A stretch of DNA of 64,000 nucleotides from Solidesulfovibrio carbinoliphilus subsp. oakridgensis. Lineage in GTDB: Bacteria; Desulfobacterota; Desulfovibrionia; Desulfovibrionales; Desulfovibrionaceae. Below are positions 54,880-62,623 of this stretch, piece by piece (position 1 is the first letter of the stretch; each line of letters opens with the position of its first letter). A program made the translations under genes and the position numbers. The DNA is taken from the NCBI RefSeq assembly GCF_000177215.2, contig NZ_CM001368.1, positions 744,001 to 808,000 of the forward strand. Direction: 5' to 3'. Below the pieces are notes generated by a model. That model had not been told where the DNA came from. It saw nothing but the letters and a program-made list of their open reading frames with translations, and searched no databases.

Positions 54880-56793
54880 CTAGAAGCTGACGTTCACACC
54901 CAACTCGCCGCCGTAGCTGACCCGTTGCGGATTGGCAAATGACGCCAAACCCGTGGCTTTGATCATCATTTGGTCGTTTATTTTATAGGAGGTGCCAAAC
55001 GAGGCGCCGGCCCAATCCTTGGCCACCGGGGCGGCGTCCAGGCTGTACGGCGTGGCCGGGGTCGAGGTGAGGGCGGCCTTGACCTTGCGGTCCTGGTTGA
55101 CCAGTTCGTGGTTCCATTTGGCTTCGGCAAAAGGCTGCCACCTGCCGATATCCACCATGGCGCGCCAGCCGAGCTGGCTGACAGCGGAATCGCGGGTCTG
55201 GCCGCCAAAGGACAGGGCTGTGACGCCGCTGGCGCCGGCCTCGGTAAAGCCCTTTAAGCGCACTTGCTGCAGCACCAGACCGGCCACCGGCCCGGTGGTC
55301 ACCGGCCCGAGGGCGATGTCGCCGCCGGCCCGCAGGGCCAGGGCCAGGGACTGGCCGGTGGTGCTGGCGCTGTTTTGGTCGGTGTAGAGGCCGAGGGCGA
55401 CCGGGCGCTCGATCTTGTCCTGATACCAGCCCACGGACCCGACCGCGTTGCCCCAGACCGGCCCGGCCCGGTAGGCGGTGTAGAGGCTTACCGCCTGGTC
55501 ATTCTGGTCGAAGTGGCCGCCGCCCATGGAGAAATCCTGGGTCTGCGTCCCGGCCGTGAAGGCCGCGCCGAGGACGAGCCCGAAAGGGAACTGGTAATCG
55601 GCGCCCGCCGAGCCTGTCAGCGGGGTGCCGGCAACATCGGGGAAGCCCGAAAAATTTTGCAGCGTCAGGGAACTGATCCCGCCGCTGACCCAGACGTTGA
55701 CGCCGTTTGGCCCGCGGTGCTGCCCGGACAGGTCGATCTGCCCCTGGATGGTGGCTGCGCGGGCCAGGCCGCCCTGCACCGCGGCTTCCGGCAGCAGGGA
55801 CATCAGGGCTGGCGCGGTCAGCAGGCTGGCCTCGTAATCCGCCTCGATCCGCTGGCCGGCCGTGGTCAGGTGGTGGCCGTCGACGAACAGGTACGTCTGC
55901 AACTGGACCGGGGTGATGTCGGCCCAGGAGGTGAGCAAGGCGGGGACCGAGGACGGGGCGTTGGCCGACAGCACCGAGGACGGGGTGAACCCGAACAGGG
56001 TGGGATTGATCGACACGAACCGGAACACGCTGGTCAGGTCGGCGGGAATGAAACGCACGCCTGCCGCCGACAGGTCCGCCCACTTGTTGTTTCCGTAGGC
56101 GACGGCCCGCAGGTAGTCGTCGGCATTGCTTGCCGGAAGGAGGCCGCCCGTACTGGTCAACGTCGAGGTGTAGAACGTATTGGGGACCATGATGGTGCGG
56201 GCCCCGGCCGCCTGCAGGCTCGCCACGCTGGCCGCGAACTGGGCCGCCAGGCCGCTTAGGAAGTTGGGGTTGGCGGCGATCCAGGCCGTGCCCTGGTTCT
56301 GGGCGAAGATCAGATCGTTGTTGCCGCTGCTGACGATATACAGGGCGTTGGGATTGGCCACGCCCCCCACGGAGGCGACGTAGTTCGTCACCTGCTGGAT
56401 CGTGGCCACGTTTCCGGTCAAGCTGCCTGGGGCGGCAGCGCCTCCGGCCGTGGCGCTCAAGGGGGCCGTATAGGCGGCGCCGTTGGCGTAGTTTGTTCCG
56501 CCGCCGCCGACCGGCGCGGCGGAGAGGCCAAACCTTGCCCCCAAAAAGGTGGAGGTCATGACCCCGGGCCCTGCCCAGCCGCCGGCCGCGCCATTTGCGA
56601 TGGCCGAAGCGACCATCGCGTCGAGGGACGCGTTCCCCGTCGAATGATAAACGAAATACCCGGAATCAATGGTGCTGTCGCCCATCCCGACGAACTGGTT
56701 GAACACCCCGGTGGCGTAGACCGGGCCGGGAGTGCTCAGGGTGGTTATGGCGAGCAATGCGGCCGATAGAGCAAAGAGTTGCACCTTGGTCAT
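54880..56793 (-). CDS. Autotransporter with GDSL-esterase passenger
   Basis: The 637-residue protein has a signal peptide (1-27), a GDSL-type passenger (nucleophile Ser40 in GMGDSTIDSG; block V Asp/His in DGHHLT near 305-308) and a C-terminal beta-barrel translocator (about 365-637) ending in Phe, as outer-membrane proteins do. This is the EstA-like layout in which a lipase/esterase stays attached to the cell surface. Only one barrel-type domain is seen. The region between has alternating polar and hydrophobic strands. The 450-bp leader contains CGTTAGAG twice. Confidence 0.85.
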   Translation of the reverse strand: MTKVQLFALSAALLAITTLSTPGPVYATGVFNQFVGMGDSTIDSGYFVYHSTGNASLDAMVASAIANGAAGGWAGPGVMTSTFLGARFGLSAAPVGGGGTNYANGAAYTAPLSATAGGAAAPGSLTGNVATIQQVTNYVASVGGVANPNALYIVSSGNNDLIFAQNQGTAWIAANPNFLSGLAAQFAASVASLQAAGARTIMVPNTFYTSTLTSTGGLLPASNADDYLRAVAYGNNKWADLSAAGVRFIPADLTSVFRFVSINPTLFGFTPSSVLSANAPSSVPALLTSWADITPVQLQTYLFVDGHHLTTAGQRIEADYEASLLTAPALMSLLPEAAVQGGLARAATIQGQIDLSGQHRGPNGVNVWVSGGISSLTLQNFSGFPDVAGTPLTGSAGADYQFPFGLVLGAAFTAGTQTQDFSMGGGHFDQNDQAVSLYTAYRAGPVWGNAVGSVGWYQDKIERPVALGLYTDQNSASTTGQSLALALRAGGDIALGPVTTGPVAGLVLQQVRLKGFTEAGASGVTALSFGGQTRDSAVSQLGWRAMVDIGRWQPFAEAKWNHELVNQDRKVKAALTSTPATPYSLDAAPVAKDWAGASFGTSYKINDQMMIKATGLASFANPQRVSYGGELGVNVSF

Positions 56794-57242
56794 GCTGGTA
56801 ATCCCGGGTTCACGCCACGAAAGTGATCCCTCGTTAGAGTGGCACTGGTCTGTGGCTTTCCTGCCTTTCTTCCGTTAGAGACGGCGACAAAAAGATGACG
56901 CCCGCAATCTCCCGCTTCACGGGCAACGAGACAGTGCATCATCAAGCAGACGGGGTGGCTCGGCCTGTTGGAAAAGGCTCTCATCAAGCCGCTATGGGGG
57001 CCTCTTGGCAATTAGCCTTTTTCCTGGCCGCCGCAAAGGCTTTCTTGGAGCAAATCCTTTCGGGCGAAAATATTCGAGAGGAAACGGCGCCACCAGGCGC
57101 GATGGTCATGAGCTTGTCCCGTGGACATTTCCGTTTCAACCCCTTTCGCCGAGAGGAAGTGGAACAATGTTGGATCAAAAAATCGAAAGACGGGGGATCG
57201 GCGGGGTGAAAAAACGTCGGCAAATAGACAAATATTCAATGA
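56794..57242. other. 449-bp gap between autotransporter and tRNA-Sec
   Basis: CGTTAGAG occurs at 56831-56838 and 56872-56879, 41 bp apart, in the autotransporter leader. I see no gene. The leader has some structure but no riboswitch I can identify with confidence. Confidence 0.4.
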
Positions 57243-57336
57243 TGGCGGAAGCGTATAGGAGTCGAACCTACCTGCGACCTCTCGACCGCACACTGGATTT
57301 GAAGTCCAGGCGCCACACCGGTGACGAAACGCTTCC
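57243..57336 (-). tRNA. selC: tRNA-Sec (anticodon UCA)
   Basis: On the minus strand the 8-bp acceptor stem GGAAGCGT/ACGCTTCC closes a 94-nt molecule with encoded CCA. The anticodon stem CTGGA/TCCAG encloses CTTCAAA, giving anticodon TCA (57300-57302). The T arm GTAGG-TTCGACT-CCTAT and a long variable arm are present. The long acceptor stem, long variable arm and UCA anticodon together identify the selenocysteine tRNA. The organism should therefore make selenoproteins; none is visible in this window. Confidence 0.95.
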
Positions 57337-57351
57337 GCAGGCAAGGGAACG

Positions 57352-57380
57352 CTTCTAGCCTGTTTCCGCGCGCTTTTCAA
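57352..57380 (-). promoter_or_regulatory. Sigma70-type promoter of selC
   Basis: TTGAAA (57380-57375), a 17-nt spacer and TAGAAG (57357-57352) lie about 15 nt upstream of the mature tRNA 5' end. Confidence 0.55.
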
Positions 57381-57509
57381 TGCGGTCCTGGCGCACAACA
57401 ACAAGTTCTCCGGCCGGAAAAAAACTGGCCGCAACGCAGGACCCGTGCCATCATGGTGAAACCACCGCCGGCCCTGGCCGCAGGCGTGCACGGCAGCAGA
57501 GGCGATCCC

Positions 57510-58031
57510 ATGGTCCGTTTCGATCTGGTCACCATTTGGCGCATCGGCGCGAGCCTTCCCGATGTCTGGCAGGCACTGACCGAGCCGTCCCGCTGGCCGG
57601 AGTGGTGGCCGGGCCTGGAAACGGCCATCGAACTGGACAAGGACGGCACGGACGGCCCCCTGCCGGACGACCGGCGGCGGTTCGTCTGGAAGGGTGTTTT
57701 CCCCTACCGGCTGACCACGGACATCCGGATCGTCCACGTCGAACCCTTCCGGACCATCGAGGCCGTGGCCTCCGGAGATGTGGCCGGCACCGGCGTTTGG
57801 CGGTTTGCCGCCCGAGGCGGCCTGACCGAGGCCCGGCACGAATGGCGGGTCCGGGTCACGGCCCCGTGGCTGTCCGTCCTTTCCCGGCTGGCCCGGCCGC
57901 TGGTCTGTTGGAACCACGGCAAGATCATGGAGTGGGGGGCCCACGGCCTGGCCCGGCGGCTTGGAGCCGGCTGCTGCATCGTGGAAAAAGAGCCCGCCCT
58001 CCCGGCGGAGGGCCAGGGCCAACGCCAATAG
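57510..58031 (+). CDS. SRPBCC (START-like) family protein
   Basis: The 173-residue protein has the beginning of a START/SRPBCC fold: VTIWRIGASLPDVWQALTEP, SRWPEWWPGLE and later PFRTIEAVASGDVAGTGVW. This is the polyketide-cyclase/Bet v1-like helix-grip that binds hydrophobic ligands. The ligand is unknown. The start at 57510 has AGAGG seven bases upstream; the frame is open further 5', without family similarity. It converges on opgH, with a terminator that overlaps its stop codon. Confidence 0.8.
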   Translation: MVRFDLVTIWRIGASLPDVWQALTEPSRWPEWWPGLETAIELDKDGTDGPLPDDRRRFVWKGVFPYRLTTDIRIVHVEPFRTIEAVASGDVAGTGVWRFAARGGLTEARHEWRVRVTAPWLSVLSRLARPLVCWNHGKIMEWGAHGLARRLGAGCCIVEKEPALPAEGQGQRQ

Positions 58032-58041
58032 GCGTTTTTTT
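58021..58041 (+). terminator. Rho-independent terminator of the SRPBCC gene
   Basis: AACGCC (58021-58026), loop AATA and GGCGTT (58031-58036) are followed by a T-run. The stem spans the stop codon. Confidence 0.8.
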
Positions 58042-60509
58042 CAACGCAGTCTGGCAAACCACCGTTGCCGCAGGGCGTCCTCGTCCAGGAGCCAGACCCC
58101 CCGGTGGGTTGCGGCCAGGGTGGCCGGATCGGTCAGCAGCGCCAGTTTTTCCTGACGGGTAAGCCCCTTGGGGCCAAGTGTCAGCGCCTTGTCCACCAGG
58201 GACTGGCGCGCGGCCGCGTCCTTGGGGGCGTCCGCGCCCGGACGGCGGATGAGGCCCAGGCGGCGGGAGCAGGCCGTGGGATCGACCACGGCCAGGGCCA
58301 CGCCGTTTTCCCGGGGGATGTCGAGGGGCCGCCCCGCCTGGCTGTTGCGTTCGTGGAACGCGGCGGTTTCATCCAGTTCCCGGGGCGGTTTCGTTTCCTC
58401 GGGAATCCGGAAGAGGCCGATTTTTTTGAGCCACCGGCCGGCCCCGGGTGCGCTCGTGGCCACGGACAGGGGCATGGACAGGAGCAGCGGTCCAAGGACC
58501 GGACAGATCCACCAGAAAAAGTTCCGGTTGATGATGAAAAGTGCCCCGCCCCAGAGGGCGGCAAGGAGCGTGCCGCCGAGGTGGAACCGGAGCGCCTCGG
58601 ACCAGGGCGTGGTGGTGGCGTCCCGGGCCTGGCTGTCCCACCGGGTCTCGAGCCCAAGGAGCGTGATGAAGACGAACTTGCTGTGGAAAAGCATTCGCAC
58701 CGGGGCCAGAAGCGACGAGACCGCCACCTCCAGGACAATACTGGCCAGAAGCCGGAAAAAGCCGCCGAAAAGACGGCTCCTGCTTTTGACCAGGGTGAGG
58801 AGGGCGGCGAAGAGCTTGGGCAGAAAAAGGAGGACGCCGGTGGTGGCGAGCAGGCTTAGGGCCCACCACGGCTCCCACATGGGCCACTGGGGGAAAAGTG
58901 TGCGCGTGGGGGGGAAATACGTCGGCGGGGTCAGGGTCTCGATCACGGCCTCGGCCGTGGAGATGGCCAGGAACAGAAACCAGAGGAGGGCCGAGCCGTA
59001 GGCCATGATGCCGTTGACGAAAAGTGCCCGGTGGACCGGAATGAACCCCCGGCTGAAAAGGAGGCGCAGGTGCTGCATGTTGCCTTTGCACCACCGCCGG
59101 TCCCGGGCCAGTTCGGCGAGCAGATTCGGCGGCACTTCCTCGTAGGTGCCGGGCAGGTCGTAGGCCAGCCACACGCCCCAGCCGGCCCGGCGCATGAGCG
59201 CGCTTTCCACGAAGTCGTGGCTCGAGATCTCGCCGCCAAGGGGCGGCCGGCCGGGAAGCCGCGGCAGGGCGCAGTGGCGCATGAAGGGTTTGATGCGAAT
59301 GAGCGCGTTGTGCCCCCAGAACTGGGCGTCGCCAAGCAGCCAGTAATGGAGCCCGGCGGCGAACATGGGTCCGTAGAGGTGGCTGGCGAATTTCTGCGTG
59401 CGCGCAAGCAGCGTGTCGTGGCCGACCAGCACGGTGGCGGACTGGAGGATGCCCACATGGCGCCTGGCCTCCATGACCGCCACCATGCGGGCGATGGTCC
59501 CCCCGGCCATGATGCTGTCCGCGTCCATGACCAGCATATAGACGTAGGCTGCGCCAAAGCGGCGGCAGAAGTCCGCGATGTTGCCGCTTTTCATCTTGGT
59601 GTTCATCCGGCGGCGGCGGTAGAAGATCCGGCCACGGCCGCCGACCCGGTCCCGCAGCGCGGCCCAGGCGGCCTCTTCCCCGGCCCAGGCCTCGGGGTCG
59701 CGGGTGTCGCTCAGGATGAAAAAATCGTACTGCCCGATGGACGCTTCCCGCTCCAGGGACCGGTACACGGCTTCCATGCCGGCCGTGACCCGGTCCATGT
59801 CCTCGCCGTACACCGGAAATACGATGGCTGTGCGCACGCCCATCCGGGCGATGGTGTCGGCCGGATCGGGGCGGGTGACGGCGAAGCGGTCGAAGCGGCG
59901 AAGGAGGGTCGCGAATCCGGCCATGGCCGTCCAGAAGCCGATGGAAATCCAGGCGAAAAGGGCGGCAAAGACGGCCAGGAGAATTTTTTCCAGGATCGTG
60001 TCGCCCTCGTGGGGCAGGACCGAGGCCATGCGCAAGACCGCAAAGGCCGTGGGCGCGGTGACCAGGAGCGCCAGCAGCACGCGTCGGCGGCCGGCGATCC
60101 GGCTCCAGGACGGGTGGAGGAATTCGTCCGACAGGGCGGAGCGCCTGGGCGGGTGCCCCTGTTCCACGTCCGGCGTTCCCGTGACCCGGCCGACGGCCCG
60201 TCGCCAGCCCCGGGTCCCCATGGTTTCTGGAGCCATGGGCGTGCGGACAAGCGGCGGGAGGATGTCGAGATTCTTGGCCGGGCGCGGTGTTTCAAGACCG
60301 GCCAGGAGATCGGTCACGGCGGTCCGGGCCGCCTCTTGGGCATCGTCGACCGTCTCCGGGACAGCCTGGAGACAGCCGAGGGCCGTCTCCAGCCGCTTGG
60401 GCTCGGACAGGGGCAGCCGGCGCAGATAGGCCGTCAACCGCAAGCCGGCTGCGTCCAGCAGGGACCGTTTGCGGTCCGCTCCGTTTCCGTCGTGGATGTC
60501 CCGGTTCAT
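58041..60509 (-). CDS. opgH: Glucans biosynthesis glucosyltransferase OpgH
   Basis: OpgH is the inner-membrane beta-glucosyltransferase that makes the linear backbone of osmoregulated periplasmic glucans from UDP-glucose. The 822-residue protein has a long cytoplasmic head, about seven to eight transmembrane helices (first near 145-165), and a GT2 domain with the DxD region MLVMDADSIM, SHDFVESALMRRAGW and the RDRRWCKGN acceptor motif. The last 100 residues form a soluble tail. The start overlaps the opgG stop by four bases, so the two are coupled. Confidence 0.95.
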   Translation of the reverse strand: MNRDIHDGNGADRKRSLLDAAGLRLTAYLRRLPLSEPKRLETALGCLQAVPETVDDAQEAARTAVTDLLAGLETPRPAKNLDILPPLVRTPMAPETMGTRGWRRAVGRVTGTPDVEQGHPPRRSALSDEFLHPSWSRIAGRRRVLLALLVTAPTAFAVLRMASVLPHEGDTILEKILLAVFAALFAWISIGFWTAMAGFATLLRRFDRFAVTRPDPADTIARMGVRTAIVFPVYGEDMDRVTAGMEAVYRSLEREASIGQYDFFILSDTRDPEAWAGEEAAWAALRDRVGGRGRIFYRRRRMNTKMKSGNIADFCRRFGAAYVYMLVMDADSIMAGGTIARMVAVMEARRHVGILQSATVLVGHDTLLARTQKFASHLYGPMFAAGLHYWLLGDAQFWGHNALIRIKPFMRHCALPRLPGRPPLGGEISSHDFVESALMRRAGWGVWLAYDLPGTYEEVPPNLLAELARDRRWCKGNMQHLRLLFSRGFIPVHRALFVNGIMAYGSALLWFLFLAISTAEAVIETLTPPTYFPPTRTLFPQWPMWEPWWALSLLATTGVLLFLPKLFAALLTLVKSRSRLFGGFFRLLASIVLEVAVSSLLAPVRMLFHSKFVFITLLGLETRWDSQARDATTTPWSEALRFHLGGTLLAALWGGALFIINRNFFWWICPVLGPLLLSMPLSVATSAPGAGRWLKKIGLFRIPEETKPPRELDETAAFHERNSQAGRPLDIPRENGVALAVVDPTACSRRLGLIRRPGADAPKDAAARQSLVDKALTLGPKGLTRQEKLALLTDPATLAATHRGVWLLDEDALRQRWFARLR

Positions 60510-62113
60510 GACTTGCCCGGCACCACGGAGTAGGTCCAGGTCTCGCTCACGCTTTTGTCCGCGAATTTCAGAAAGGCCCGAAGCTCGATGGGGCCGCGTT
60601 TTTCCGGCAGGATGTCCTGCAGGGTCGAGCCGCCGTCCAGGCCGATTTTAAACGTCAGGCGGTAGCCGCCGGTGACCGGGTTCTTGAAGCACTGCTGTTC
60701 GAGCAGCGTGGCCCCTTCGCCCACGCTGACCACCGCTTCCGCATCGTCGTCCTTTTTCAAGGCCTTGAGCTTTTCACCCATGAAATCCACCACGAAAAGA
60801 CGGCTGTTCTTGTCGGGCTGGGAGCTGCGGGTGGCCACGGTCATGACCCCGGGCGGCAGGTCGGCCGGAGCCGTCAGCCAGCGCATCCGGTAATCAAACG
60901 CCATGGGCGTGCCGGGCTTGGCCTGCTCGTTTGGGCTGAAAAAAGCCACCACGTTGTCGTGGATTTCCTGGTCCGAGGGGATAAGGAGCAGGTCCACCCG
61001 GCCTGGCCCCCAGTCGCCGCGCGGCTCGATCCACAGGCTCGGCCGCTTCTCGTAGCGGGCCTCGGTATCCTGGTAGTTGGCAAAGTCCGTGTCGCGATTC
61101 AGGAGTCCGAACCCCCGGACATTGTCCGCCGCGAAGCTGTTGGTGAGTAGGCTCGTGGCCGGGTTCTGGGCCGGCCGCCACAGCCATTCCCCGGTCTGGA
61201 AACGGACGAGCAGGCCGTCGGAATCATGGATCTCGGGCCGCCAGTCCATGCGCGCGTTCGGCAGCGAATTCTCGCCATAGAGGAACATGCTGGTCAGGGG
61301 GGCGATGCCAAGCGTGGTGACCGGGGTCCGCAAATAGAGCCGGGAGGTCACATCCATGACAGTCTCGCCGCCCGGAACGAGGGTGAAGGCATAGGCTCCG
61401 GCCAGGCTCTGGCTGTCGAGCAGGGCATAGACGGTCAGCGTCTTCTGGCCCTTGGCCGGTTTTTCGATCCAGAACTCGCGAAACCAGGGGAATTCCTCAC
61501 CCGGCTGCTGGGCGGTGTTGACGGCCAGGCCCCGGGCCGAAAGGCCGTAGACCTGCCCCTTGGCCACGGCCCGGAAGTAGGAGGCCCCGAGGAACACGGC
61601 GAATTCGTCCAGATAGCTGGACGTGTTGATGGCGGTGTGGACCCGGAAGCCGGCCGCCCCGATTTCCGGCGGCAGTTGGCCCTCGAGATCCTTGACCTGG
61701 CTGTAGTCGAACATGTCCTTGGTCACGACCAGGGGAGCAACCTTGCCGCCGTCGATGACGTTCAGCTTGACGGTCCGGTCATACAAGAAGCCGGGATGGA
61801 AAAATTGCAGTTCAAAAGGCAGCTTGGCCTTTCGCCAATAGGCCTGGTCCGTCTTGAAGCGGATTTTGCGCCACGTGTCGTAGTCGAGCTTTTGCAGCGG
61901 TTCCGCAACGGCGGGCGGCGGCACGAACGGGGCGGCCGCCAGATTCTTGGCCGCCTGTTCCACGTCTTGAAAGGAAAAGGCCTTCCCGTCAGCCCGGGCC
62001 GGCGCGGCCGGACCGGCGAGGACAAAGACGAGGAGGACAGCCGCGAGTTTCCGGATGCGCGCGGTCCGGGGAAGGGACCGGAAGAAGGGGAGGAAACGGT
62101 ATGTGTTGGTCAT
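60506..62113 (-). CDS. opgG: Glucans biosynthesis protein G (periplasmic)
   Basis: OpgG is the periplasmic partner required to form glucan side branches or to process the backbone. The 535-residue protein has a basic-hydrophobic signal peptide (about 1-42, LAAVLLVFVLAGPAAPARA) and the family's FSFQDVEQAAKNLA, RFKTDQAYWR and LPFELQFFHPGFLYD. It is the first gene of an opgGH pair. The 510-bp leader contains hairpins. Confidence 0.95.
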   Translation of the reverse strand: MTNTYRFLPFFRSLPRTARIRKLAAVLLVFVLAGPAAPARADGKAFSFQDVEQAAKNLAAAPFVPPPAVAEPLQKLDYDTWRKIRFKTDQAYWRKAKLPFELQFFHPGFLYDRTVKLNVIDGGKVAPLVVTKDMFDYSQVKDLEGQLPPEIGAAGFRVHTAINTSSYLDEFAVFLGASYFRAVAKGQVYGLSARGLAVNTAQQPGEEFPWFREFWIEKPAKGQKTLTVYALLDSQSLAGAYAFTLVPGGETVMDVTSRLYLRTPVTTLGIAPLTSMFLYGENSLPNARMDWRPEIHDSDGLLVRFQTGEWLWRPAQNPATSLLTNSFAADNVRGFGLLNRDTDFANYQDTEARYEKRPSLWIEPRGDWGPGRVDLLLIPSDQEIHDNVVAFFSPNEQAKPGTPMAFDYRMRWLTAPADLPPGVMTVATRSSQPDKNSRLFVVDFMGEKLKALKKDDDAEAVVSVGEGATLLEQQCFKNPVTGGYRLTFKIGLDGGSTLQDILPEKRGPIELRAFLKFADKSVSETWTYSVVPGKS

Positions 62114-62623
62114 GGTAAAAGCCTGATGTCTTTGGACCGCACCGCTTTCGGGAAGCGGGAGTCCGGTTCGGAAGGTTCGGAGCCGGCGGCCGCAGCCTTC
62201 CGAACCCCTGGTTCCGGTTTGAGGGAGGCCTTGCCCGGCGTGGGTTGCCGTGGGTTTTCCCGTCGCCCCGGCGCTACGCTGGCCGATCGTACCCTACCGC
62301 GGAAATAAAAGCAGCGGGAAAGAAGCGATTGTCGGCAACGTTTCACGGCGTCAAGGAAAATCTGCCGCGTGCGGCCCGAAACTCCGGCCTCGGGGAAGGG
62401 TTTCGGGCCCCGGTCCCGGCCTGACAAGCGCCCGGCCCGCTGCCGGGAAAATCGGACCGCCCCGTCCCGGTTGCTTCTTTTTTCCAGGCATGATGGTCTG
62501 GCCCCGACTGATCCACGGCCGCGGCTTTTGCGGCCGTTCCCTGGGCAGGACCTTTTTTTCCTGCTACACGGGCAACAGCGGACCCGTCCGCAACCCTCAA
62601 CAAGAAGGGGCGAACCACACGCC
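62114..62623. other. 510-bp divergent gap with several stem-loops
   Basis: Three perfect inverted repeats lie here: GGTTCGGAAGG/CCTTCCGAACC (62165-62206), GGCCCGAAAC/GTTTCGGGCC (62373-62409) and CGGCCGC/GCGGCCG near 62517-62543. The first is in the opgG leader. No gene was recognised; promoters for both flanking genes must be within it. Confidence 0.6.

Noticed and set aside
56794-56900. c-di-GMP riboswitch upstream of the autotransporter
   Set aside because: A GGAAAGCCACAGACC-like stretch on the minus strand recalls the class I core, but the paired elements and the GGCAAACC part could not be found.
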